A stretch of 64,000 nt of DNA from Mucilaginibacter roseus (GTDB lineage Bacteria > Bacteroidota > Bacteroidia > Sphingobacteriales > Sphingobacteriaceae). The DNA is taken from assembly GCF_021215455.1 (NCBI RefSeq), contig NZ_JAJPWV010000003.1:682001-746000 (forward strand), read 5' to 3'. Under the pieces are notes generated by a model. The model saw nothing but the letters and a program-made list of their open reading frames with translations. It made no database searches and was not told the DNA's origin. This document shows, in pieces, positions 53,589 to 62,698 of this stretch. Both the position numbers and the translations under genes were made by a program. The first letter of the stretch is position 1, and each line of letters begins with the position of its first letter.

Positions 53589-54896
53589 ATGAAAAAGTTT
53601 TGCCTTATTGCTTTCTCCCTGTTATCATTAGCCGTATCGGCCCAAAACACAAAACTTAAAGCTACAGCAGCAACAAAGGCTGAGGCCCTGCAGGCCAAAC
53701 TCGTTGCCTGGCGGCGGGATTTTCATCAAAACCCGGAGCTGGGTAACCGTGAGGTACGCACATCTGGCATTATAGCCAAACATTTGCAAAGCCTGGGCAT
53801 AGAGGTCAAAACCGGTATCGCCACAACAGGTGTTGTTGGGATACTAAAAGGCGGTAAGCCTGGTCCGGTGGTAGCTTTGCGCGCCGATATGGATGGTTTG
53901 CCCGTTACCGAACGCGTCAACTTACCATTCGCCTCAAAAATAAAAACCACTTATAACCGGCAGGAAGTTGGCACCATGCATGCCTGCGGACATGATTCGC
54001 ACATGGCGATATTGATGGCCGTAGCCGAGGTTTTATCGTCGATGAAAAAGGATTTGACAGGCACCGTAAAATTCATTTTTCAACCAGCTGAAGAAGGCGC
54101 ACCTTACGGAGAAAAAGGCGGCGCCGAAGAAATGGTGAAACAAGGGGTATTAACAAATCCTAAGGTAGATGCCATTTTCGGGCTGCACATCAATTCAAGT
54201 TTAGAGGTTGGCACCATAACCTGTCGCCCTGGCGGTACCATGGCAGGCGTTAACGATATGCTGATCACCGTAAAAGGTAAATCATCGCACGGCGCTTATC
54301 CCTGGCAAAGTGTTGACCCGGTGGTGGTGTCGGCACAGATCATCAGCAGCCTGCAAACTATTGTAAGCCGAAACGTTAATGTAACGCAAAACCCGGCGGT
54401 TGTTACTATAGGCGCCATAAAAGGCGGCACCCGATTCAATATCATACCCGAAACGGTAGAAATGCAGGGCACACTGCGCTTTTTTACTGATGCCGATGAA
54501 AAACTGATCACCCAAAGGGTAAAGCAAATTGCCGAGAAAACGGCCGAAGCCTATAACGCTACTGCGGAAGTAAAGATACCCTACAGCAACCACTACCCAG
54601 TAACATACAATGACCCCGCACTTACCGCCAAAATGCTGCCTACACTGCAAGCTACGGCGGGTAAAAGCAACGTATTACAGGTGCCTCCGGTAACCGGCGC
54701 CGAGGATTTCAGTTTTTACCAGGAAAAAGTGCCCGGAATATTCTTCTTTTTGGGCGGAATGCCAAAAGGCGTTAACTCGTTAACCGCCCCGCCACATCAC
54801 ACACCCGATTTTTTTATTGATGAAAGCGGCTTTACCCTCGGCGTAAAAGCCCTGTGCAATTTAACGCTGGATTATATGGCAGCCAAAAGCAAATAG
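53589..54896 (+). CDS. exported M20 family amidohydrolase
   Basis: The 435-residue metallohydrolase has a signal peptide (MKKFCLIAFSLLSLAVSAQ). The metal site is in HACGHDSHMA, and QPAEEGAPYG and the dimerisation region (GKSSHGAYPW) follow. It belongs to the M20D amidohydrolases, which cleave N-acyl amino acids or similar amides; the substrate is unknown. It lies 41 bp after the FKBP gene. Confidence 0.92.
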   Translation: MKKFCLIAFSLLSLAVSAQNTKLKATAATKAEALQAKLVAWRRDFHQNPELGNREVRTSGIIAKHLQSLGIEVKTGIATTGVVGILKGGKPGPVVALRADMDGLPVTERVNLPFASKIKTTYNRQEVGTMHACGHDSHMAILMAVAEVLSSMKKDLTGTVKFIFQPAEEGAPYGEKGGAEEMVKQGVLTNPKVDAIFGLHINSSLEVGTITCRPGGTMAGVNDMLITVKGKSSHGAYPWQSVDPVVVSAQIISSLQTIVSRNVNVTQNPAVVTIGAIKGGTRFNIIPETVEMQGTLRFFTDADEKLITQRVKQIAEKTAEAYNATAEVKIPYSNHYPVTYNDPALTAKMLPTLQATAGKSNVLQVPPVTGAEDFSFYQEKVPGIFFFLGGMPKGVNSLTAPPHHTPDFFIDESGFTLGVKALCNLTLDYMAAKSK

Positions 54897-54916
54897 ATTT
54901 GAAATCCGGATACCAA

Positions 54917-55573
54917 ATGAAAGAATTCGTTACTTTTAAAAAATTCAATGATGCGGCCCTGGCCGAAGATCTGGTGGTTTTGCTAAAAAATAACAACATA
55001 ACTTATACTGTTGAAGAAGATGCATTATCATTTAAGCCATATTTTGACAACAACGTTGAGTTTGACAGGGATTATTTGATTAAGATACGTGCTGCTGATT
55101 TTGAACGGGCCAATGATGTCATTAACCGGCATGAGGCAGAAAACATAACCCAAGTACAAAGCGATCATTATTTATTCGCCTTTACAGATGCCGAGTTGAT
55201 GGAAGTTATTACTAAAACCGATGAGTGGAGCAACTTCGATCAATTACTCGCAAAAAGAATTTTGAATGAACGCGGAGCGAACCTAAGCGACCAACAAATT
55301 ACCGAGGCAAAACAAGCGTACATTGATGAGCTTAAAACGCCTGAGCCTAATGCCACACGCCTGATTATTATAGGCTATATATTCGCTTTTTTGTTTGGTG
55401 CAATAGGAGCTTACATTGGTTGGCTTATCAGTTATTCAAAGTTAACCCTGCCAAACGGTGAGCGCATCTTGCGATATAAAGAATCGGACAGAAAACATGG
55501 GCGGGCGATATTTTGGCTATCCATAATTTGCATAGTAGCTATCATTGCTATCAGAACTTTAAACGCAGGATAA
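54917..55573 (+). CDS. DUF2007-like signal-transducing protein with C-terminal membrane helices
   Basis: The 218-residue product starts at ATG 54917 (MKEFVTFKKFNDAALAEDLVVLL); the frame extends 21 codons upstream into the M20 gene without family similarity. The N-terminal 75 residues fit the DUF2007-type two-strand/helix fold (FVTFKKFND, VEEDALSFKPYFDNN, RDYLIKIRAADFERA). Two membrane segments occupy the C-terminal part (LIIIGYIFAFLFGAIGAYIGWLI, IFWLSIICIVAIIAIR). The function is unknown. Confidence 0.72.
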   Translation: MKEFVTFKKFNDAALAEDLVVLLKNNNITYTVEEDALSFKPYFDNNVEFDRDYLIKIRAADFERANDVINRHEAENITQVQSDHYLFAFTDAELMEVITKTDEWSNFDQLLAKRILNERGANLSDQQITEAKQAYIDELKTPEPNATRLIIIGYIFAFLFGAIGAYIGWLISYSKLTLPNGERILRYKESDRKHGRAIFWLSIICIVAIIAIRTLNAG

Positions 55574-55644
55574 TAATTATTAAAAAAACAGCGGTTTCCA
55601 TAATTACAGGCAATTATATTTGACTAAACCAAAACCAATAAAAA

Positions 55645-56277
55645 ATGAAGATACCTGCCTTAACTAAAGCTTTGTTACTACTGAGCTTTTCAATAGCGAT
55701 GACAAGCTGTCAAACCCAAACAGCTAAAAAAAACAATTTAAGGCCGACAACGGAAAATGCAACAGCCAATGTGGATAGCACTAACACTGATACAAGCAGC
55801 GTTAACAAAGAATTTTTGCCCGTGAACGAAATGCGTATTTGCGGCAAGCTGCCAATGGAGAGCAACGTGCAAAAGCTAAAAGCATTGTTAGGTAAGCCGG
55901 ATAGCATTATAACACCCGATATGAACAACATTTGCACATCATTTTACGAGCGCAAGTTTGAGCAGTACTATGCCAAAGGTGTAAGCTTTGAAAAGTATGG
56001 CGACACTGTAGTGTTTTCGGGCATAGATTTTACCAGGGATCCCAATACTTTTTTGAGCTTTGATGAAGTGAGGTTAGATGGAAAGACTAACATTACCGAT
56101 ATAAAAAAAATGTTTCCGGCAGCCGGAGCTGAGGTTTCCGATGTAAAAACGGCTGACGGCAACTATTCAGGCCTCAGGTTAGCCCTTTCAAAAACAATGA
56201 GCGACGATTCGCTATTATTACTTTTTGATAAAAGAACCGGCATGTTAAAAAGTTTGCAATACTATATGCCATGTTAA
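55645..56277 (+). CDS. lipoprotein of unknown function
   Basis: The 210-residue product has a lipoprotein signal (ALLLLSFSIAMTSC) and a Thr/Asn-rich linker. A compact C-terminal domain follows (MRICGKLPMESNVQKLKALLG, FYERKFEQYY, SGLRLALSK). No family was recognised with confidence. It lies between the DUF2007-like gene and the TPK-like gene on the same strand, with a short 13-bp gap to the latter, so cotranscription is plausible. Confidence 0.65.
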   Translation: MKIPALTKALLLLSFSIAMTSCQTQTAKKNNLRPTTENATANVDSTNTDTSSVNKEFLPVNEMRICGKLPMESNVQKLKALLGKPDSIITPDMNNICTSFYERKFEQYYAKGVSFEKYGDTVVFSGIDFTRDPNTFLSFDEVRLDGKTNITDIKKMFPAAGAEVSDVKTADGNYSGLRLALSKTMSDDSLLLLFDKRTGMLKSLQYYMPC

Positions 56278-56290
56278 TTAAGAAACACAC

Positions 56291-56860
56291 ATGTCATCGC
56301 ACCATGTAGTACGCGAAAAACAGGAACCGGCCTTGCTGGTGCTTGGCTTAAATACGTTTTCGGACGAGTTACTGGGCCAGTTGTTGGAATGGAGCCCGAC
56401 GGTTATTGCCACGCCTGACACGGCGGAACAACTACATGCCTATGGCATTAAGATTGACTGGCTGATCACAAATGATGCGCATATACATTTCCAATCAGAC
56501 GTAAAACTGATGCCCGCCGGGGCTGACGATATAGCTGTAGCGGCGCTTAAATTTTTGGTTACACACGGCTATCCGGCAGTTAATATTATAACCGACGACC
56601 TGCAGCTTAAGGACTATGTGTTCTTTGCAGACAAGATTAACCTGGTTATACTGCACGGTACCGAACGTATTTACTCGGTGCAAAGCGGCTTTAGCAAATG
56701 GAAGCCTGCCGGGCAACTCATCAGGCTTATATCGCATCCCGGTGAGCTGCATACCAGCGGACTCGAGTCAATAGGCAACGGCTGTTTCAGAACTACGCAT
56801 GATGGCTTTATTAGTTTGCAGTTTAATTTGCCGCAATTGTTCATAGCGGAAGAGTTATAA
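56291..56860 (+). CDS. thiamine pyrophosphokinase-like protein, degenerate
   Basis: The 189-residue product has a two-part layout similar to thiamine pyrophosphokinase: an alpha/beta N-terminal domain (LVLGLNTFSDELLGQLLEW, IKIDWLITND) and a C-terminal beta domain. The TPK motif DxxxGDFDS is reduced to IDWLITND, so catalysis as in TPK is doubtful. It has no signal peptide. The assignment is tentative. Confidence 0.5.
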   Translation: MSSHHVVREKQEPALLVLGLNTFSDELLGQLLEWSPTVIATPDTAEQLHAYGIKIDWLITNDAHIHFQSDVKLMPAGADDIAVAALKFLVTHGYPAVNIITDDLQLKDYVFFADKINLVILHGTERIYSVQSGFSKWKPAGQLIRLISHPGELHTSGLESIGNGCFRTTHDGFISLQFNLPQLFIAEEL

Positions 56861-56861
56861 A

Positions 56862-57056
56862 TTACAACCCGTATGCTTCCATTGCATCATCCTCTTCATC
56901 CCGCTTTTTGGTAGGTTCATCAATTCGGGCCGCTTCATCCTCTTCAATAGCTTCGATAGCGTGCTTTTGCGCATCCGGATTAAACTTTACAGCAGAGCCT
57001 TCCTCTTTATTTAAACCACCGTCGCGGTAGTTTAAATCATCATGATTAGTTTCCAT
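56862..57056 (-). CDS. small charged protein of unknown function
   Basis: The 64-residue product is rich in Asp, Glu and Lys with a Gly-rich start (METNHDDLNYRDGGL) and a tail DDAMEAYGL. No structure beyond disorder is evident. It is convergent with and only 1 bp from the TPK-like gene. It is likely real given its length, composition and a start codon in usual context, but this is uncertain. Confidence 0.5.
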   Translation of the reverse strand: METNHDDLNYRDGGLNKEEGSAVKFNPDAQKHAIEAIEEDEAARIDEPTKKRDEEDDAMEAYGL

Positions 57057-57249
57057 ACTTCAATAATCTGGTTTATAATTACTTATATAACGATTTATAC
57101 AGTTATATAGTTTTATTATTAGCCGGCAATTATTGCCTGGGTATGACGGATATAGAGCGCTTTAAAATAATTTAAACCATGTTAAACCGTTTACTTATTT
57201 TATAGTCATATATACTATAACAGCGAAGCTGTTAGCTAATAATATTAAG

Positions 57250-58347
57250 ATGAAAAGGTCATATAAAAATTTGCTTTATGTTGCTTTAAGCGGGCTACTT
57301 TGCTCGTTTACAGTATTTAGCGCCGACGCGCAACGCGCCGGACGCGGAGGCGGCGGTGGTGGTGGTATGCGTGGCGGCGGTGGCGGCAGCGTAGGCATTT
57401 CACGTCCTTCATTTGGCGGTGGTGGCGGTATGTCCCGCCCATCAATGAGCTCAAGTGGCTCACGCCCTTCTTTCAGCGGTGGCTCAAGGCCATCATTTGG
57501 CAGCGCGGCACCTGGGCCCCGTATGTCGTCGCCATCAAACAGGCCGGGCGTATCTGGCTTTAGCCGCCCCGACAGCCGCGGTAGCGTGTCGGCAAATGGC
57601 AGGTTCAATAACTATCAGGGTAGCCGCTTTAATAATTACGGCAACAGGGTGTACGCTCGCCCTCCATACAACGGACGTGGTTATTACGGCAACCGTTATT
57701 ATGGTAACCGCTATTATGGCAATCGTTACTACGGTGACCGCTACTATGGCCGTGGTTATTATGGTGGTGGCTTTTATTATCCTTACCGTGGTTTTTATTC
57801 ATCATACTATATGCCACACATTGGCTTTAGCATAGGGGTGTTACCTTTTGGTTATTACCCATTTTACTGGAACAACGCACAGTATTACTATAGCGATGGT
57901 TTATATTACCAACAGGGCACTGATGATCAGTACACCGTTGTTGAACCGCCGGTAGGGGCCGAGATCAAAGAGCTGCCATCAAAAGCGCAGTCCATCGTGA
58001 TCAACGGTGTTCAATATTATGAATTGAACGGCGTTTACTATCAACCGGTAACTAAAGACGATGGTACTACCACTTACCAGATTGCCGGTAAAGACGGCGA
58101 ACTGAATACCGATGAAGGCTATAACGAACAATTGCCTTTAGTGGGCGATATAGTGGTTGATTTGCCGCCGGATACCCGCAAGGTTAAGCTTAATGGCGAA
58201 AAGCTTTATGTTGACCAGATGGGTGTTTACTATAAGGAAGACCGCGATGCGAACGACAAAAAAGTTTACAAAGTGGTTGGCGTTCCCGAAAATAACAATG
58301 ATCAGTCGGCTGCCGATAGCACCGGCGACGAAGACGAGGATCAATAA
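57250..58347 (+). CDS. exported Gly/Tyr-rich DUF6515 family protein
   Basis: The 365-residue product has a signal peptide (LLYVALSGLLCSFTVFSADAQ). A long Gly/Ser/Arg-rich region (RPSFGGGGGMSRPSM) and a run of YYGNR-type repeats (about residues 140-178) precede the C-terminal DUF6515-like repeats (GAEIKELPSKAQSIVINGVQY, GDIVVDLPPDTRKVKLNGEKLY, YYELNGVYY and YYKEDRD). It is probably a surface or periplasmic protein; the low-complexity region may mediate assembly. A terminator follows. Confidence 0.82.
   Translation: MKRSYKNLLYVALSGLLCSFTVFSADAQRAGRGGGGGGGMRGGGGGSVGISRPSFGGGGGMSRPSMSSSGSRPSFSGGSRPSFGSAAPGPRMSSPSNRPGVSGFSRPDSRGSVSANGRFNNYQGSRFNNYGNRVYARPPYNGRGYYGNRYYGNRYYGNRYYGDRYYGRGYYGGGFYYPYRGFYSSYYMPHIGFSIGVLPFGYYPFYWNNAQYYYSDGLYYQQGTDDQYTVVEPPVGAEIKELPSKAQSIVINGVQYYELNGVYYQPVTKDDGTTTYQIAGKDGELNTDEGYNEQLPLVGDIVVDLPPDTRKVKLNGEKLYVDQMGVYYKEDRDANDKKVYKVVGVPENNNDQSAADSTGDEDEDQ
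57670..57780 (+). repeat. degenerate 15-bp coding repeats (YYGNR)
   Basis: About seven units of the pattern TAYTAYGGYNRNCGY encode YYGNR, YYGDR and YYGRG. Third-position differences between copies show the repeat is old or kept by selection at protein level. Confidence 0.7.
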
Positions 58348-58372
58348 GATTTTAATAGTGATTATATAGTTG

Positions 58373-58410
58373 AGCGGATGGGCATTTAAGATGTTCATCC
58401 GCTTTTTTTA
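58373..58410 (+). terminator. terminator of the DUF6515 gene
   Basis: AGCGGATG pairs with CATCCGCT around 15 bases and is followed by TTTTTTTA. Confidence 0.88.
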
Positions 58411-58414
58411 TAAC

Positions 58415-58447
58415 AAAGGCGGCTCACCTCATCAGTAAGCCGCCTTT
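58415..58447 (-). terminator. terminator of the MoxR gene
   Basis: AAAGGCGGCT pairs with AGCCGCCTTT around a 13-base loop; on the reverse strand the stem is followed by GTTATAAAAAAAG. It lies 22 bp past the MoxR stop codon. Confidence 0.75.
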
Positions 58448-58469
58448 ATTTTATGGGTTTAATACAAAG

Positions 58470-59432
58470 CTAAAAAAGCTGTTGTATAATATCATCATTA
58501 CTTAGCCCTTCAGCCTCAGCATGGTAACTGCGCACTATACGGTGACTTAAAATAGGCTTGGCTATGGCCTGCACATCTTCAATATCCGGCGAATATTTCC
58601 CATTGATTACCGCATGGCACTTGGCACCTAAAATTAAAAACTGCGATGCCCGCGGGCCTGCGCCCCAATTCAGTAAACGCTTTATCTGCGGGGTTGCAAG
58701 CTCACCGTTGGGGCGGGTTTTGCCAACCAGCCTTACGGCGTATTCCAACACGTTATCGGCCACAGGTATGTTACGTACCAATTGCTGAAAGTAAACTATC
58801 TGCTGCGCGTTTAATATATGGTTAACTTCGCTTTTTATAGTACCTGTAGTGTTTTTAACCACCTGCAGTTCCTCGGCGAATGTTGGGTAACTCAAAGTTA
58901 CGTTAAACATAAACCTGTCCAGCTGCGCCTCCGGTAATGGATAAGTGCCTTCCTGCTCAATAGGGTTTTGGGTGGCCAGTACAAAAAACGGTTGTGCCAG
59001 TTTATGTGTAATACCGGCTGCGGTAACGGCCTTCTCCTGCATGGCTTCGAGCAGGGCGGCCTGTGTTTTAGGCGGCGTACGGTTTATTTCATCGGCCAAT
59101 ATGATATTTGAAAACACCGGCCCGTGGATGAACTTAAAATTGCGGTCTTCGCCTAAAATCTCTGCGCCAATAATGTCTGATGGCATCAGGTCGGGCGTAA
59201 ACTGTATGCGTTTAAAATCGAGCTGCAGGGCGCTCGCTACGGTTTGTACCAGCAGCGTTTTGGCAAGCCCCGGCACCCCAACCAACAGGCAATGCCCGTT
59301 GCTGAAGATGGACACCAGTACATATTTGATCACTTCATCCTGCCCTATAATTACCTTGCCTATCTCGGCACGGAGCTTTTTATAGGCCTGGCATAAAGCT
59401 TCGGCTGCCTCAACGTCTGATCCGTATTGCAT
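58470..59432 (-). CDS. MoxR-type AAA ATPase
   Basis: The 320-residue cytoplasmic ATPase has Walker A GVPGLAKT, Walker B-type ILADEINR and the motif NPIEQEGTYPLPEAQLDRF. MoxR ATPases act as chaperones that insert cofactors or assemble membrane and secreted complexes. It starts 5 bp after the SurA-like gene, so the two are translated from one message. The usual VWA-domain partners are not seen here. Confidence 0.93.
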   Translation of the reverse strand: MQYGSDVEAAEALCQAYKKLRAEIGKVIIGQDEVIKYVLVSIFSNGHCLLVGVPGLAKTLLVQTVASALQLDFKRIQFTPDLMPSDIIGAEILGEDRNFKFIHGPVFSNIILADEINRTPPKTQAALLEAMQEKAVTAAGITHKLAQPFFVLATQNPIEQEGTYPLPEAQLDRFMFNVTLSYPTFAEELQVVKNTTGTIKSEVNHILNAQQIVYFQQLVRNIPVADNVLEYAVRLVGKTRPNGELATPQIKRLLNWGAGPRASQFLILGAKCHAVINGKYSPDIEDVQAIAKPILSHRIVRSYHAEAEGLSNDDIIQQLF

Positions 59433-59437
59433 ATTAA

Positions 59438-60826
59438 TTAGTTGGCTTGCGCGGTAGTTGCCGTTGACCAGCCCTTAAGTTGCGGACAAGCCGCGTTCTC
59501 GTCGTCAATACGGATGTAGGTTTCCTTACGCTTACGCTCAAACCACTCGCTTATCATACGGTTCATTTTGGCATTGTAAGCCTGTTCCTTTAGTTTCGGA
59601 AAGTCCTTTTCAATGCTGGCCTTGTGCGCATCCGTTACCGATTTTAGATAAAGTATCTTATAATTCTTTTTACCATCCTTCTCGGCTAAAAGCTGCGGTT
59701 TTGAAAACTCGCCAACCTTCATGGTATCAATCACAAGGGCAACCTGCGGATCCAGCTTGTCGGTAGGGATAAGCGTACTGCGCGATTGTACATCCTCCAG
59801 GTTCAGCATCATGCCGCCATTGTACTTAGTATCTTTATTATCAGAGTAGTAGGCTGCCGCGCTTGAGAAGTCGATCGCCTTGTTCTTCTTCATCAAAGTA
59901 TAAATACTATCCGCCATGTGGCTGGCACGTGTAAGGCTTGCCTCGGTAGTAGCCGGTATAATCAATATATGGCGAACGTGCACCTGTTCGCCGCGACGTT
60001 CAATAACCTGCAAAAAGTGAAAGCCATAATCGGTTTCAAACACAGGTGATATTTCACCTGCTTTTAATTTAAACGCGTAGGCCGCAAATTCCTTAACGTA
60101 GCTGTTACGGTCGGCAAAACCCAGGTCGCCACCTTCAGCTGCTGAGCCATCCTGCGAGTATAGCCGTGCAAGTGAGGCGAAATCTTCACCTTTTTTTACG
60201 CGGGCACGTAAATCCTCTGCCTTTTGTTTGTAAACGGCTTTCTCCTCTTTTGTAAGCTTTGGCTGAAAAACAATCTCGCCAACTTCAACTTCTTTGTTGA
60301 TGGTGGGCAGGCTGTCCTTTGGTATCTTCTCAAAAAACTCTTTTACTTCCTGCGGAGTAACGTTCAGTTTCTCGATGATCTTTTCGCGCATGCGCTGGGC
60401 AATCATCTGTTCGCGCAGGTCATCACGAATTTCATCTTTGTATTGCAGTACTGATCGGCCCAGGAAACCCTCAAGTCTTTCCTGTCCGCCTGCACGCTGT
60501 ATCATGCCACGCATTCTGCGGTCAACTTCGTTATCTACTTCTTCATCCTTTACCTGCACACTGTCAATAACCGCTTGCTGGCCAAGCAGCTTTTGGCTCA
60601 CCAGGGTTTGCATAATCTGGCATTTAATATCCGGATTAGGAGTACCACCCTCGGCTTGATAACGGGCGTACTGTAATTCAACGTCCGATTGTAATATCGG
60701 GCTGTTACCAACTACGGCGGCAACCTTATCAAGCGTTTGTTTTTTTTGCGCGAACGCGGTACCTGCCATCAGCATTAACCCTAACGCCACATTCGCAATG
60801 TTTTTGATATATCTTAATTTGCTCAT
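59438..60826 (-). CDS. SurA-like periplasmic PpiC-type chaperone
   Basis: The 462-residue exported protein has a signal peptide (VALGLMLMAGTAFAQ), a SurA N-terminal domain (residues 27-165, VAAVVGNSPILQSDVELQYA) and two PpiC rotamase-like domains. The first (about 175-275) has YSQDGSAAEGGDLGF and the second (about 280-385) has VRHILIIPATTE and YYSDNKDTKYNGGMM. It helps fold outer-membrane proteins. It precedes MoxR by 5 bp. Confidence 0.9.
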   Translation of the reverse strand: MSKLRYIKNIANVALGLMLMAGTAFAQKKQTLDKVAAVVGNSPILQSDVELQYARYQAEGGTPNPDIKCQIMQTLVSQKLLGQQAVIDSVQVKDEEVDNEVDRRMRGMIQRAGGQERLEGFLGRSVLQYKDEIRDDLREQMIAQRMREKIIEKLNVTPQEVKEFFEKIPKDSLPTINKEVEVGEIVFQPKLTKEEKAVYKQKAEDLRARVKKGEDFASLARLYSQDGSAAEGGDLGFADRNSYVKEFAAYAFKLKAGEISPVFETDYGFHFLQVIERRGEQVHVRHILIIPATTEASLTRASHMADSIYTLMKKNKAIDFSSAAAYYSDNKDTKYNGGMMLNLEDVQSRSTLIPTDKLDPQVALVIDTMKVGEFSKPQLLAEKDGKKNYKILYLKSVTDAHKASIEKDFPKLKEQAYNAKMNRMISEWFERKRKETYIRIDDENAACPQLKGWSTATTAQAN

Positions 60827-60951
60827 TCTGTATCGGATAGCTATCCTTAAAAAAACACGAATTTCGGTAAAAAATTGTTAATTACCGCGTTTAAATAAAT
60901 ATGCACATTATTATTGTGCTAATATGCCCATAAAGCGTTAAAGCGTTTAAT

Positions 60952-60959
60952 TACTTTTG
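60952..60959 (+). promoter_or_regulatory. -7 element TACTTTTG before the HolD-like gene
   Basis: TACTTTTG exactly fits TAnnTTTG. It overlaps a possible TTG start at 60957, which argues for the GTG at 60975 as the true start codon. Confidence 0.5.
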
Positions 60960-60974
60960 TTAAAATTTGTTAAA

Positions 60975-61523
60975 GTGAGAGTAGAAGACACAGCAGCGTA
61001 CCGGTATTTATTTAATGAAGATATTTTTTTGCTGAACAGCGAAAAGCATTTGTTCAACGGGGAACCATTAATTGCCGGGGCCGATAAAGCACCGCTACAA
61101 CCGGAACCTGAAGTTGAAACCCCTGCTAAAGCCGAAGAGTTAAAACCAGCAGCTTATCTTGGCCAAAATAAAAAGGGTTTGCTCATTTTAACCTACTATA
61201 ACGATGAGCCTTTTATAGCTGCAGATCATCAGGCGGCCCTCGAAGCTACCCTTAAACGCAAGGATTATACGATTGATGATATTGCTATCGTTAATTTAGC
61301 CGGTAATAACGGATTAGTCCTATTTGCGCTTCAGGAGCAGCTTAAGCCAACTAAATTATTGGTATTGGGTAAGCAAGCGGCACCAGCTGAGTTAAATAAA
61401 ATAGCATTTAACCAACCGCAGCAATTTGAAAATCTGCCGGTGCTGATAACTTTTGCTTTTGGCGAGATGATGACCAGCAACGAAAACAAAAAGGCCTTTT
61501 GGGAACAGGTTAAAAACTTTTAA
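60975..61523 (+). CDS. unknown protein, possibly HolD-like (Pol III psi)
   Basis: The 182-residue cytoplasmic protein has a charged Pro/Glu-rich linker (EPEVETPAKAEELKPAA) and a C-terminal alpha/beta domain. The end of the domain (PTKLLVLGKQ, LPVLITFAFGEMMTSNENKKAFWEQVKNF in outline) follows the pattern of uracil-DNA-glycosylase-fold proteins and DNA Pol III psi subunits: strand, Pro-Thr-Phe, then K-x2-x-W helix. The GTG start at 60975 is inferred from the overlapping promoter. rdgB follows after 5 bp. Function as psi is a hypothesis. Confidence 0.55.
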   Translation: MRVEDTAAYRYLFNEDIFLLNSEKHLFNGEPLIAGADKAPLQPEPEVETPAKAEELKPAAYLGQNKKGLLILTYYNDEPFIAADHQAALEATLKRKDYTIDDIAIVNLAGNNGLVLFALQEQLKPTKLLVLGKQAAPAELNKIAFNQPQQFENLPVLITFAFGEMMTSNENKKAFWEQVKNF

Positions 61524-61528
61524 CAAAC

Positions 61529-62125
61529 ATGCACAAACTGATAATGGCTACCAATAACCGCCACAAGCTGGAGGAGGTAGCCCAAATGACCGGGAATAAA
61601 ATAGAGCTGCTAACCCTGGCTGATATTGGCTTTGCCGGTGATATAGAAGAAACAGGAAGCACCTTTACAGAAAATGCATCCATAAAAAGCCGTTTTATTT
61701 ATGATCGGTATGCCATTAACTGCTTTGCCGACGACAGCGGGCTGGAGATAGATGCGCTGAATGGAGAGCCGGGTGTTTACTCTGCAAGATACTCCGGTGT
61801 ACATGGCGACCACGATGCCAACATGGACAAGGTGCTGAAAAACATGCAAGGCGTAACCAACCGGTCCGCCCGTTTTAGAACTGTTATATCGTTACTGTGG
61901 GAGGGACAGGAGCACCTTTTCGAGGGAACGGTTGAAGGCACCATAAGGCACGAACGCGCAGGCAGCGGCGGTTTTGGTTACGACCCTATATTTGAACCAC
62001 AGGGCCATACCGTAACCTTTGCCCAAATGAACTTGGATGAAAAGAATGCCATTAGCCACCGCGCCCGGGCACTTGATGGGCTGGTAAAGTTTTTAGATAC
62101 GGTTGATAAGGCCGGCGGGCTGTAA
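61529..62125 (+). CDS. rdgB: XTP/dITP diphosphatase (RdgB/HAM1)
   Basis: The 198-residue enzyme removes non-canonical purine nucleotides (dITP, XTP) from the pool. Motifs: MATNNRHKLEEV, FADDSGLEIDALNGEPGVYSAR (Asp catalytic pair), GFGYDPIF and SHRARAL. It overlaps no neighbour but lies 5 bp after the HolD-like gene, with which it probably shares a message, a genome-integrity theme. Confidence 0.96.
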   Translation: MHKLIMATNNRHKLEEVAQMTGNKIELLTLADIGFAGDIEETGSTFTENASIKSRFIYDRYAINCFADDSGLEIDALNGEPGVYSARYSGVHGDHDANMDKVLKNMQGVTNRSARFRTVISLLWEGQEHLFEGTVEGTIRHERAGSGGFGYDPIFEPQGHTVTFAQMNLDEKNAISHRARALDGLVKFLDTVDKAGGL

Positions 62126-62143
62126 ATTTATGTATGTTTGATT

Positions 62144-62596
62144 ATGCGTAACCCGTTAAAGCATCAGGAAACTATTGATTATCTGCTCAAAATTGTTTGG
62201 CAAAACATGGCCAACCGCTATAACCAGATTGTTATTGAGCACGGCATCACCCAAAAAATAGGCTACCTGCTGATTAATATTGATGAAACGGAAGGCACAA
62301 CCGTATCACAGGCGGCGCAGCTGCTTGGTTTAAAATCAACCAGCCTTTCGCGCATGCTTAATCACCTGGAAACAACCGGACTGATCTATCGCGAGATAAA
62401 TGCAGGAGATAAACGTTCGGTTAAAATTTACTTAACTGCCGAGGGTAAACAGAAGCGCCAGCTGGCAAGACAGGTGGTTAAACAATTTAACAATTACCTT
62501 AACAGCCGCATCAACGAAAAGGAACGCGAGTACCTCAGCAATCTGCTGAAAAAGATCAACACACTCACCCTAAATTACGACCCGGATAAACATTAA
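62144..62596 (+). CDS. MarR-family transcription regulator
   Basis: The 150-residue protein has the winged helix of MarR regulators (VSQAAQLLGLKSTSLSRMLNHLETTGLIYREINAGDKRSVKIYLTAEG in outline: recognition helix near residues 60-80, wing DKRS). The start is ATG 62144, six bases after a possible TTG at 62138. A TATGTTTG box at 62133-62140 lies so close that it would give a leaderless message or is a chance match. The target is unknown. Confidence 0.9.
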   Translation: MRNPLKHQETIDYLLKIVWQNMANRYNQIVIEHGITQKIGYLLINIDETEGTTVSQAAQLLGLKSTSLSRMLNHLETTGLIYREINAGDKRSVKIYLTAEGKQKRQLARQVVKQFNNYLNSRINEKEREYLSNLLKKINTLTLNYDPDKH

Positions 62597-62673
62597 CCCG
62601 GCTAAAATAAAGCCACAGCAATAACGTTAAACGTTAAAAAGTGTTAAGCTGCTGTTTTTGAATTATAAAACGA

Positions 62674-62681
62674 TAACTTTG
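62674..62681 (+). promoter_or_regulatory. -7 element TAACTTTG before the FKBP lipoprotein pair
   Basis: TAACTTTG exactly fits TAnnTTTG, 17 bases before the ATG at 62699. A TTTTTG run at 62655-62660 is too close for a regular -33 box. Confidence 0.5.
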
Positions 62682-62698
62682 CCGGTTGAGATATCAAA

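Noticed and set aside
57670..57780. Regular short repeats considered as a CRISPR array
   Set aside because: The units are coding, contiguous and without spacers; they encode YYGNR repeats in a Gly/Tyr-rich protein.
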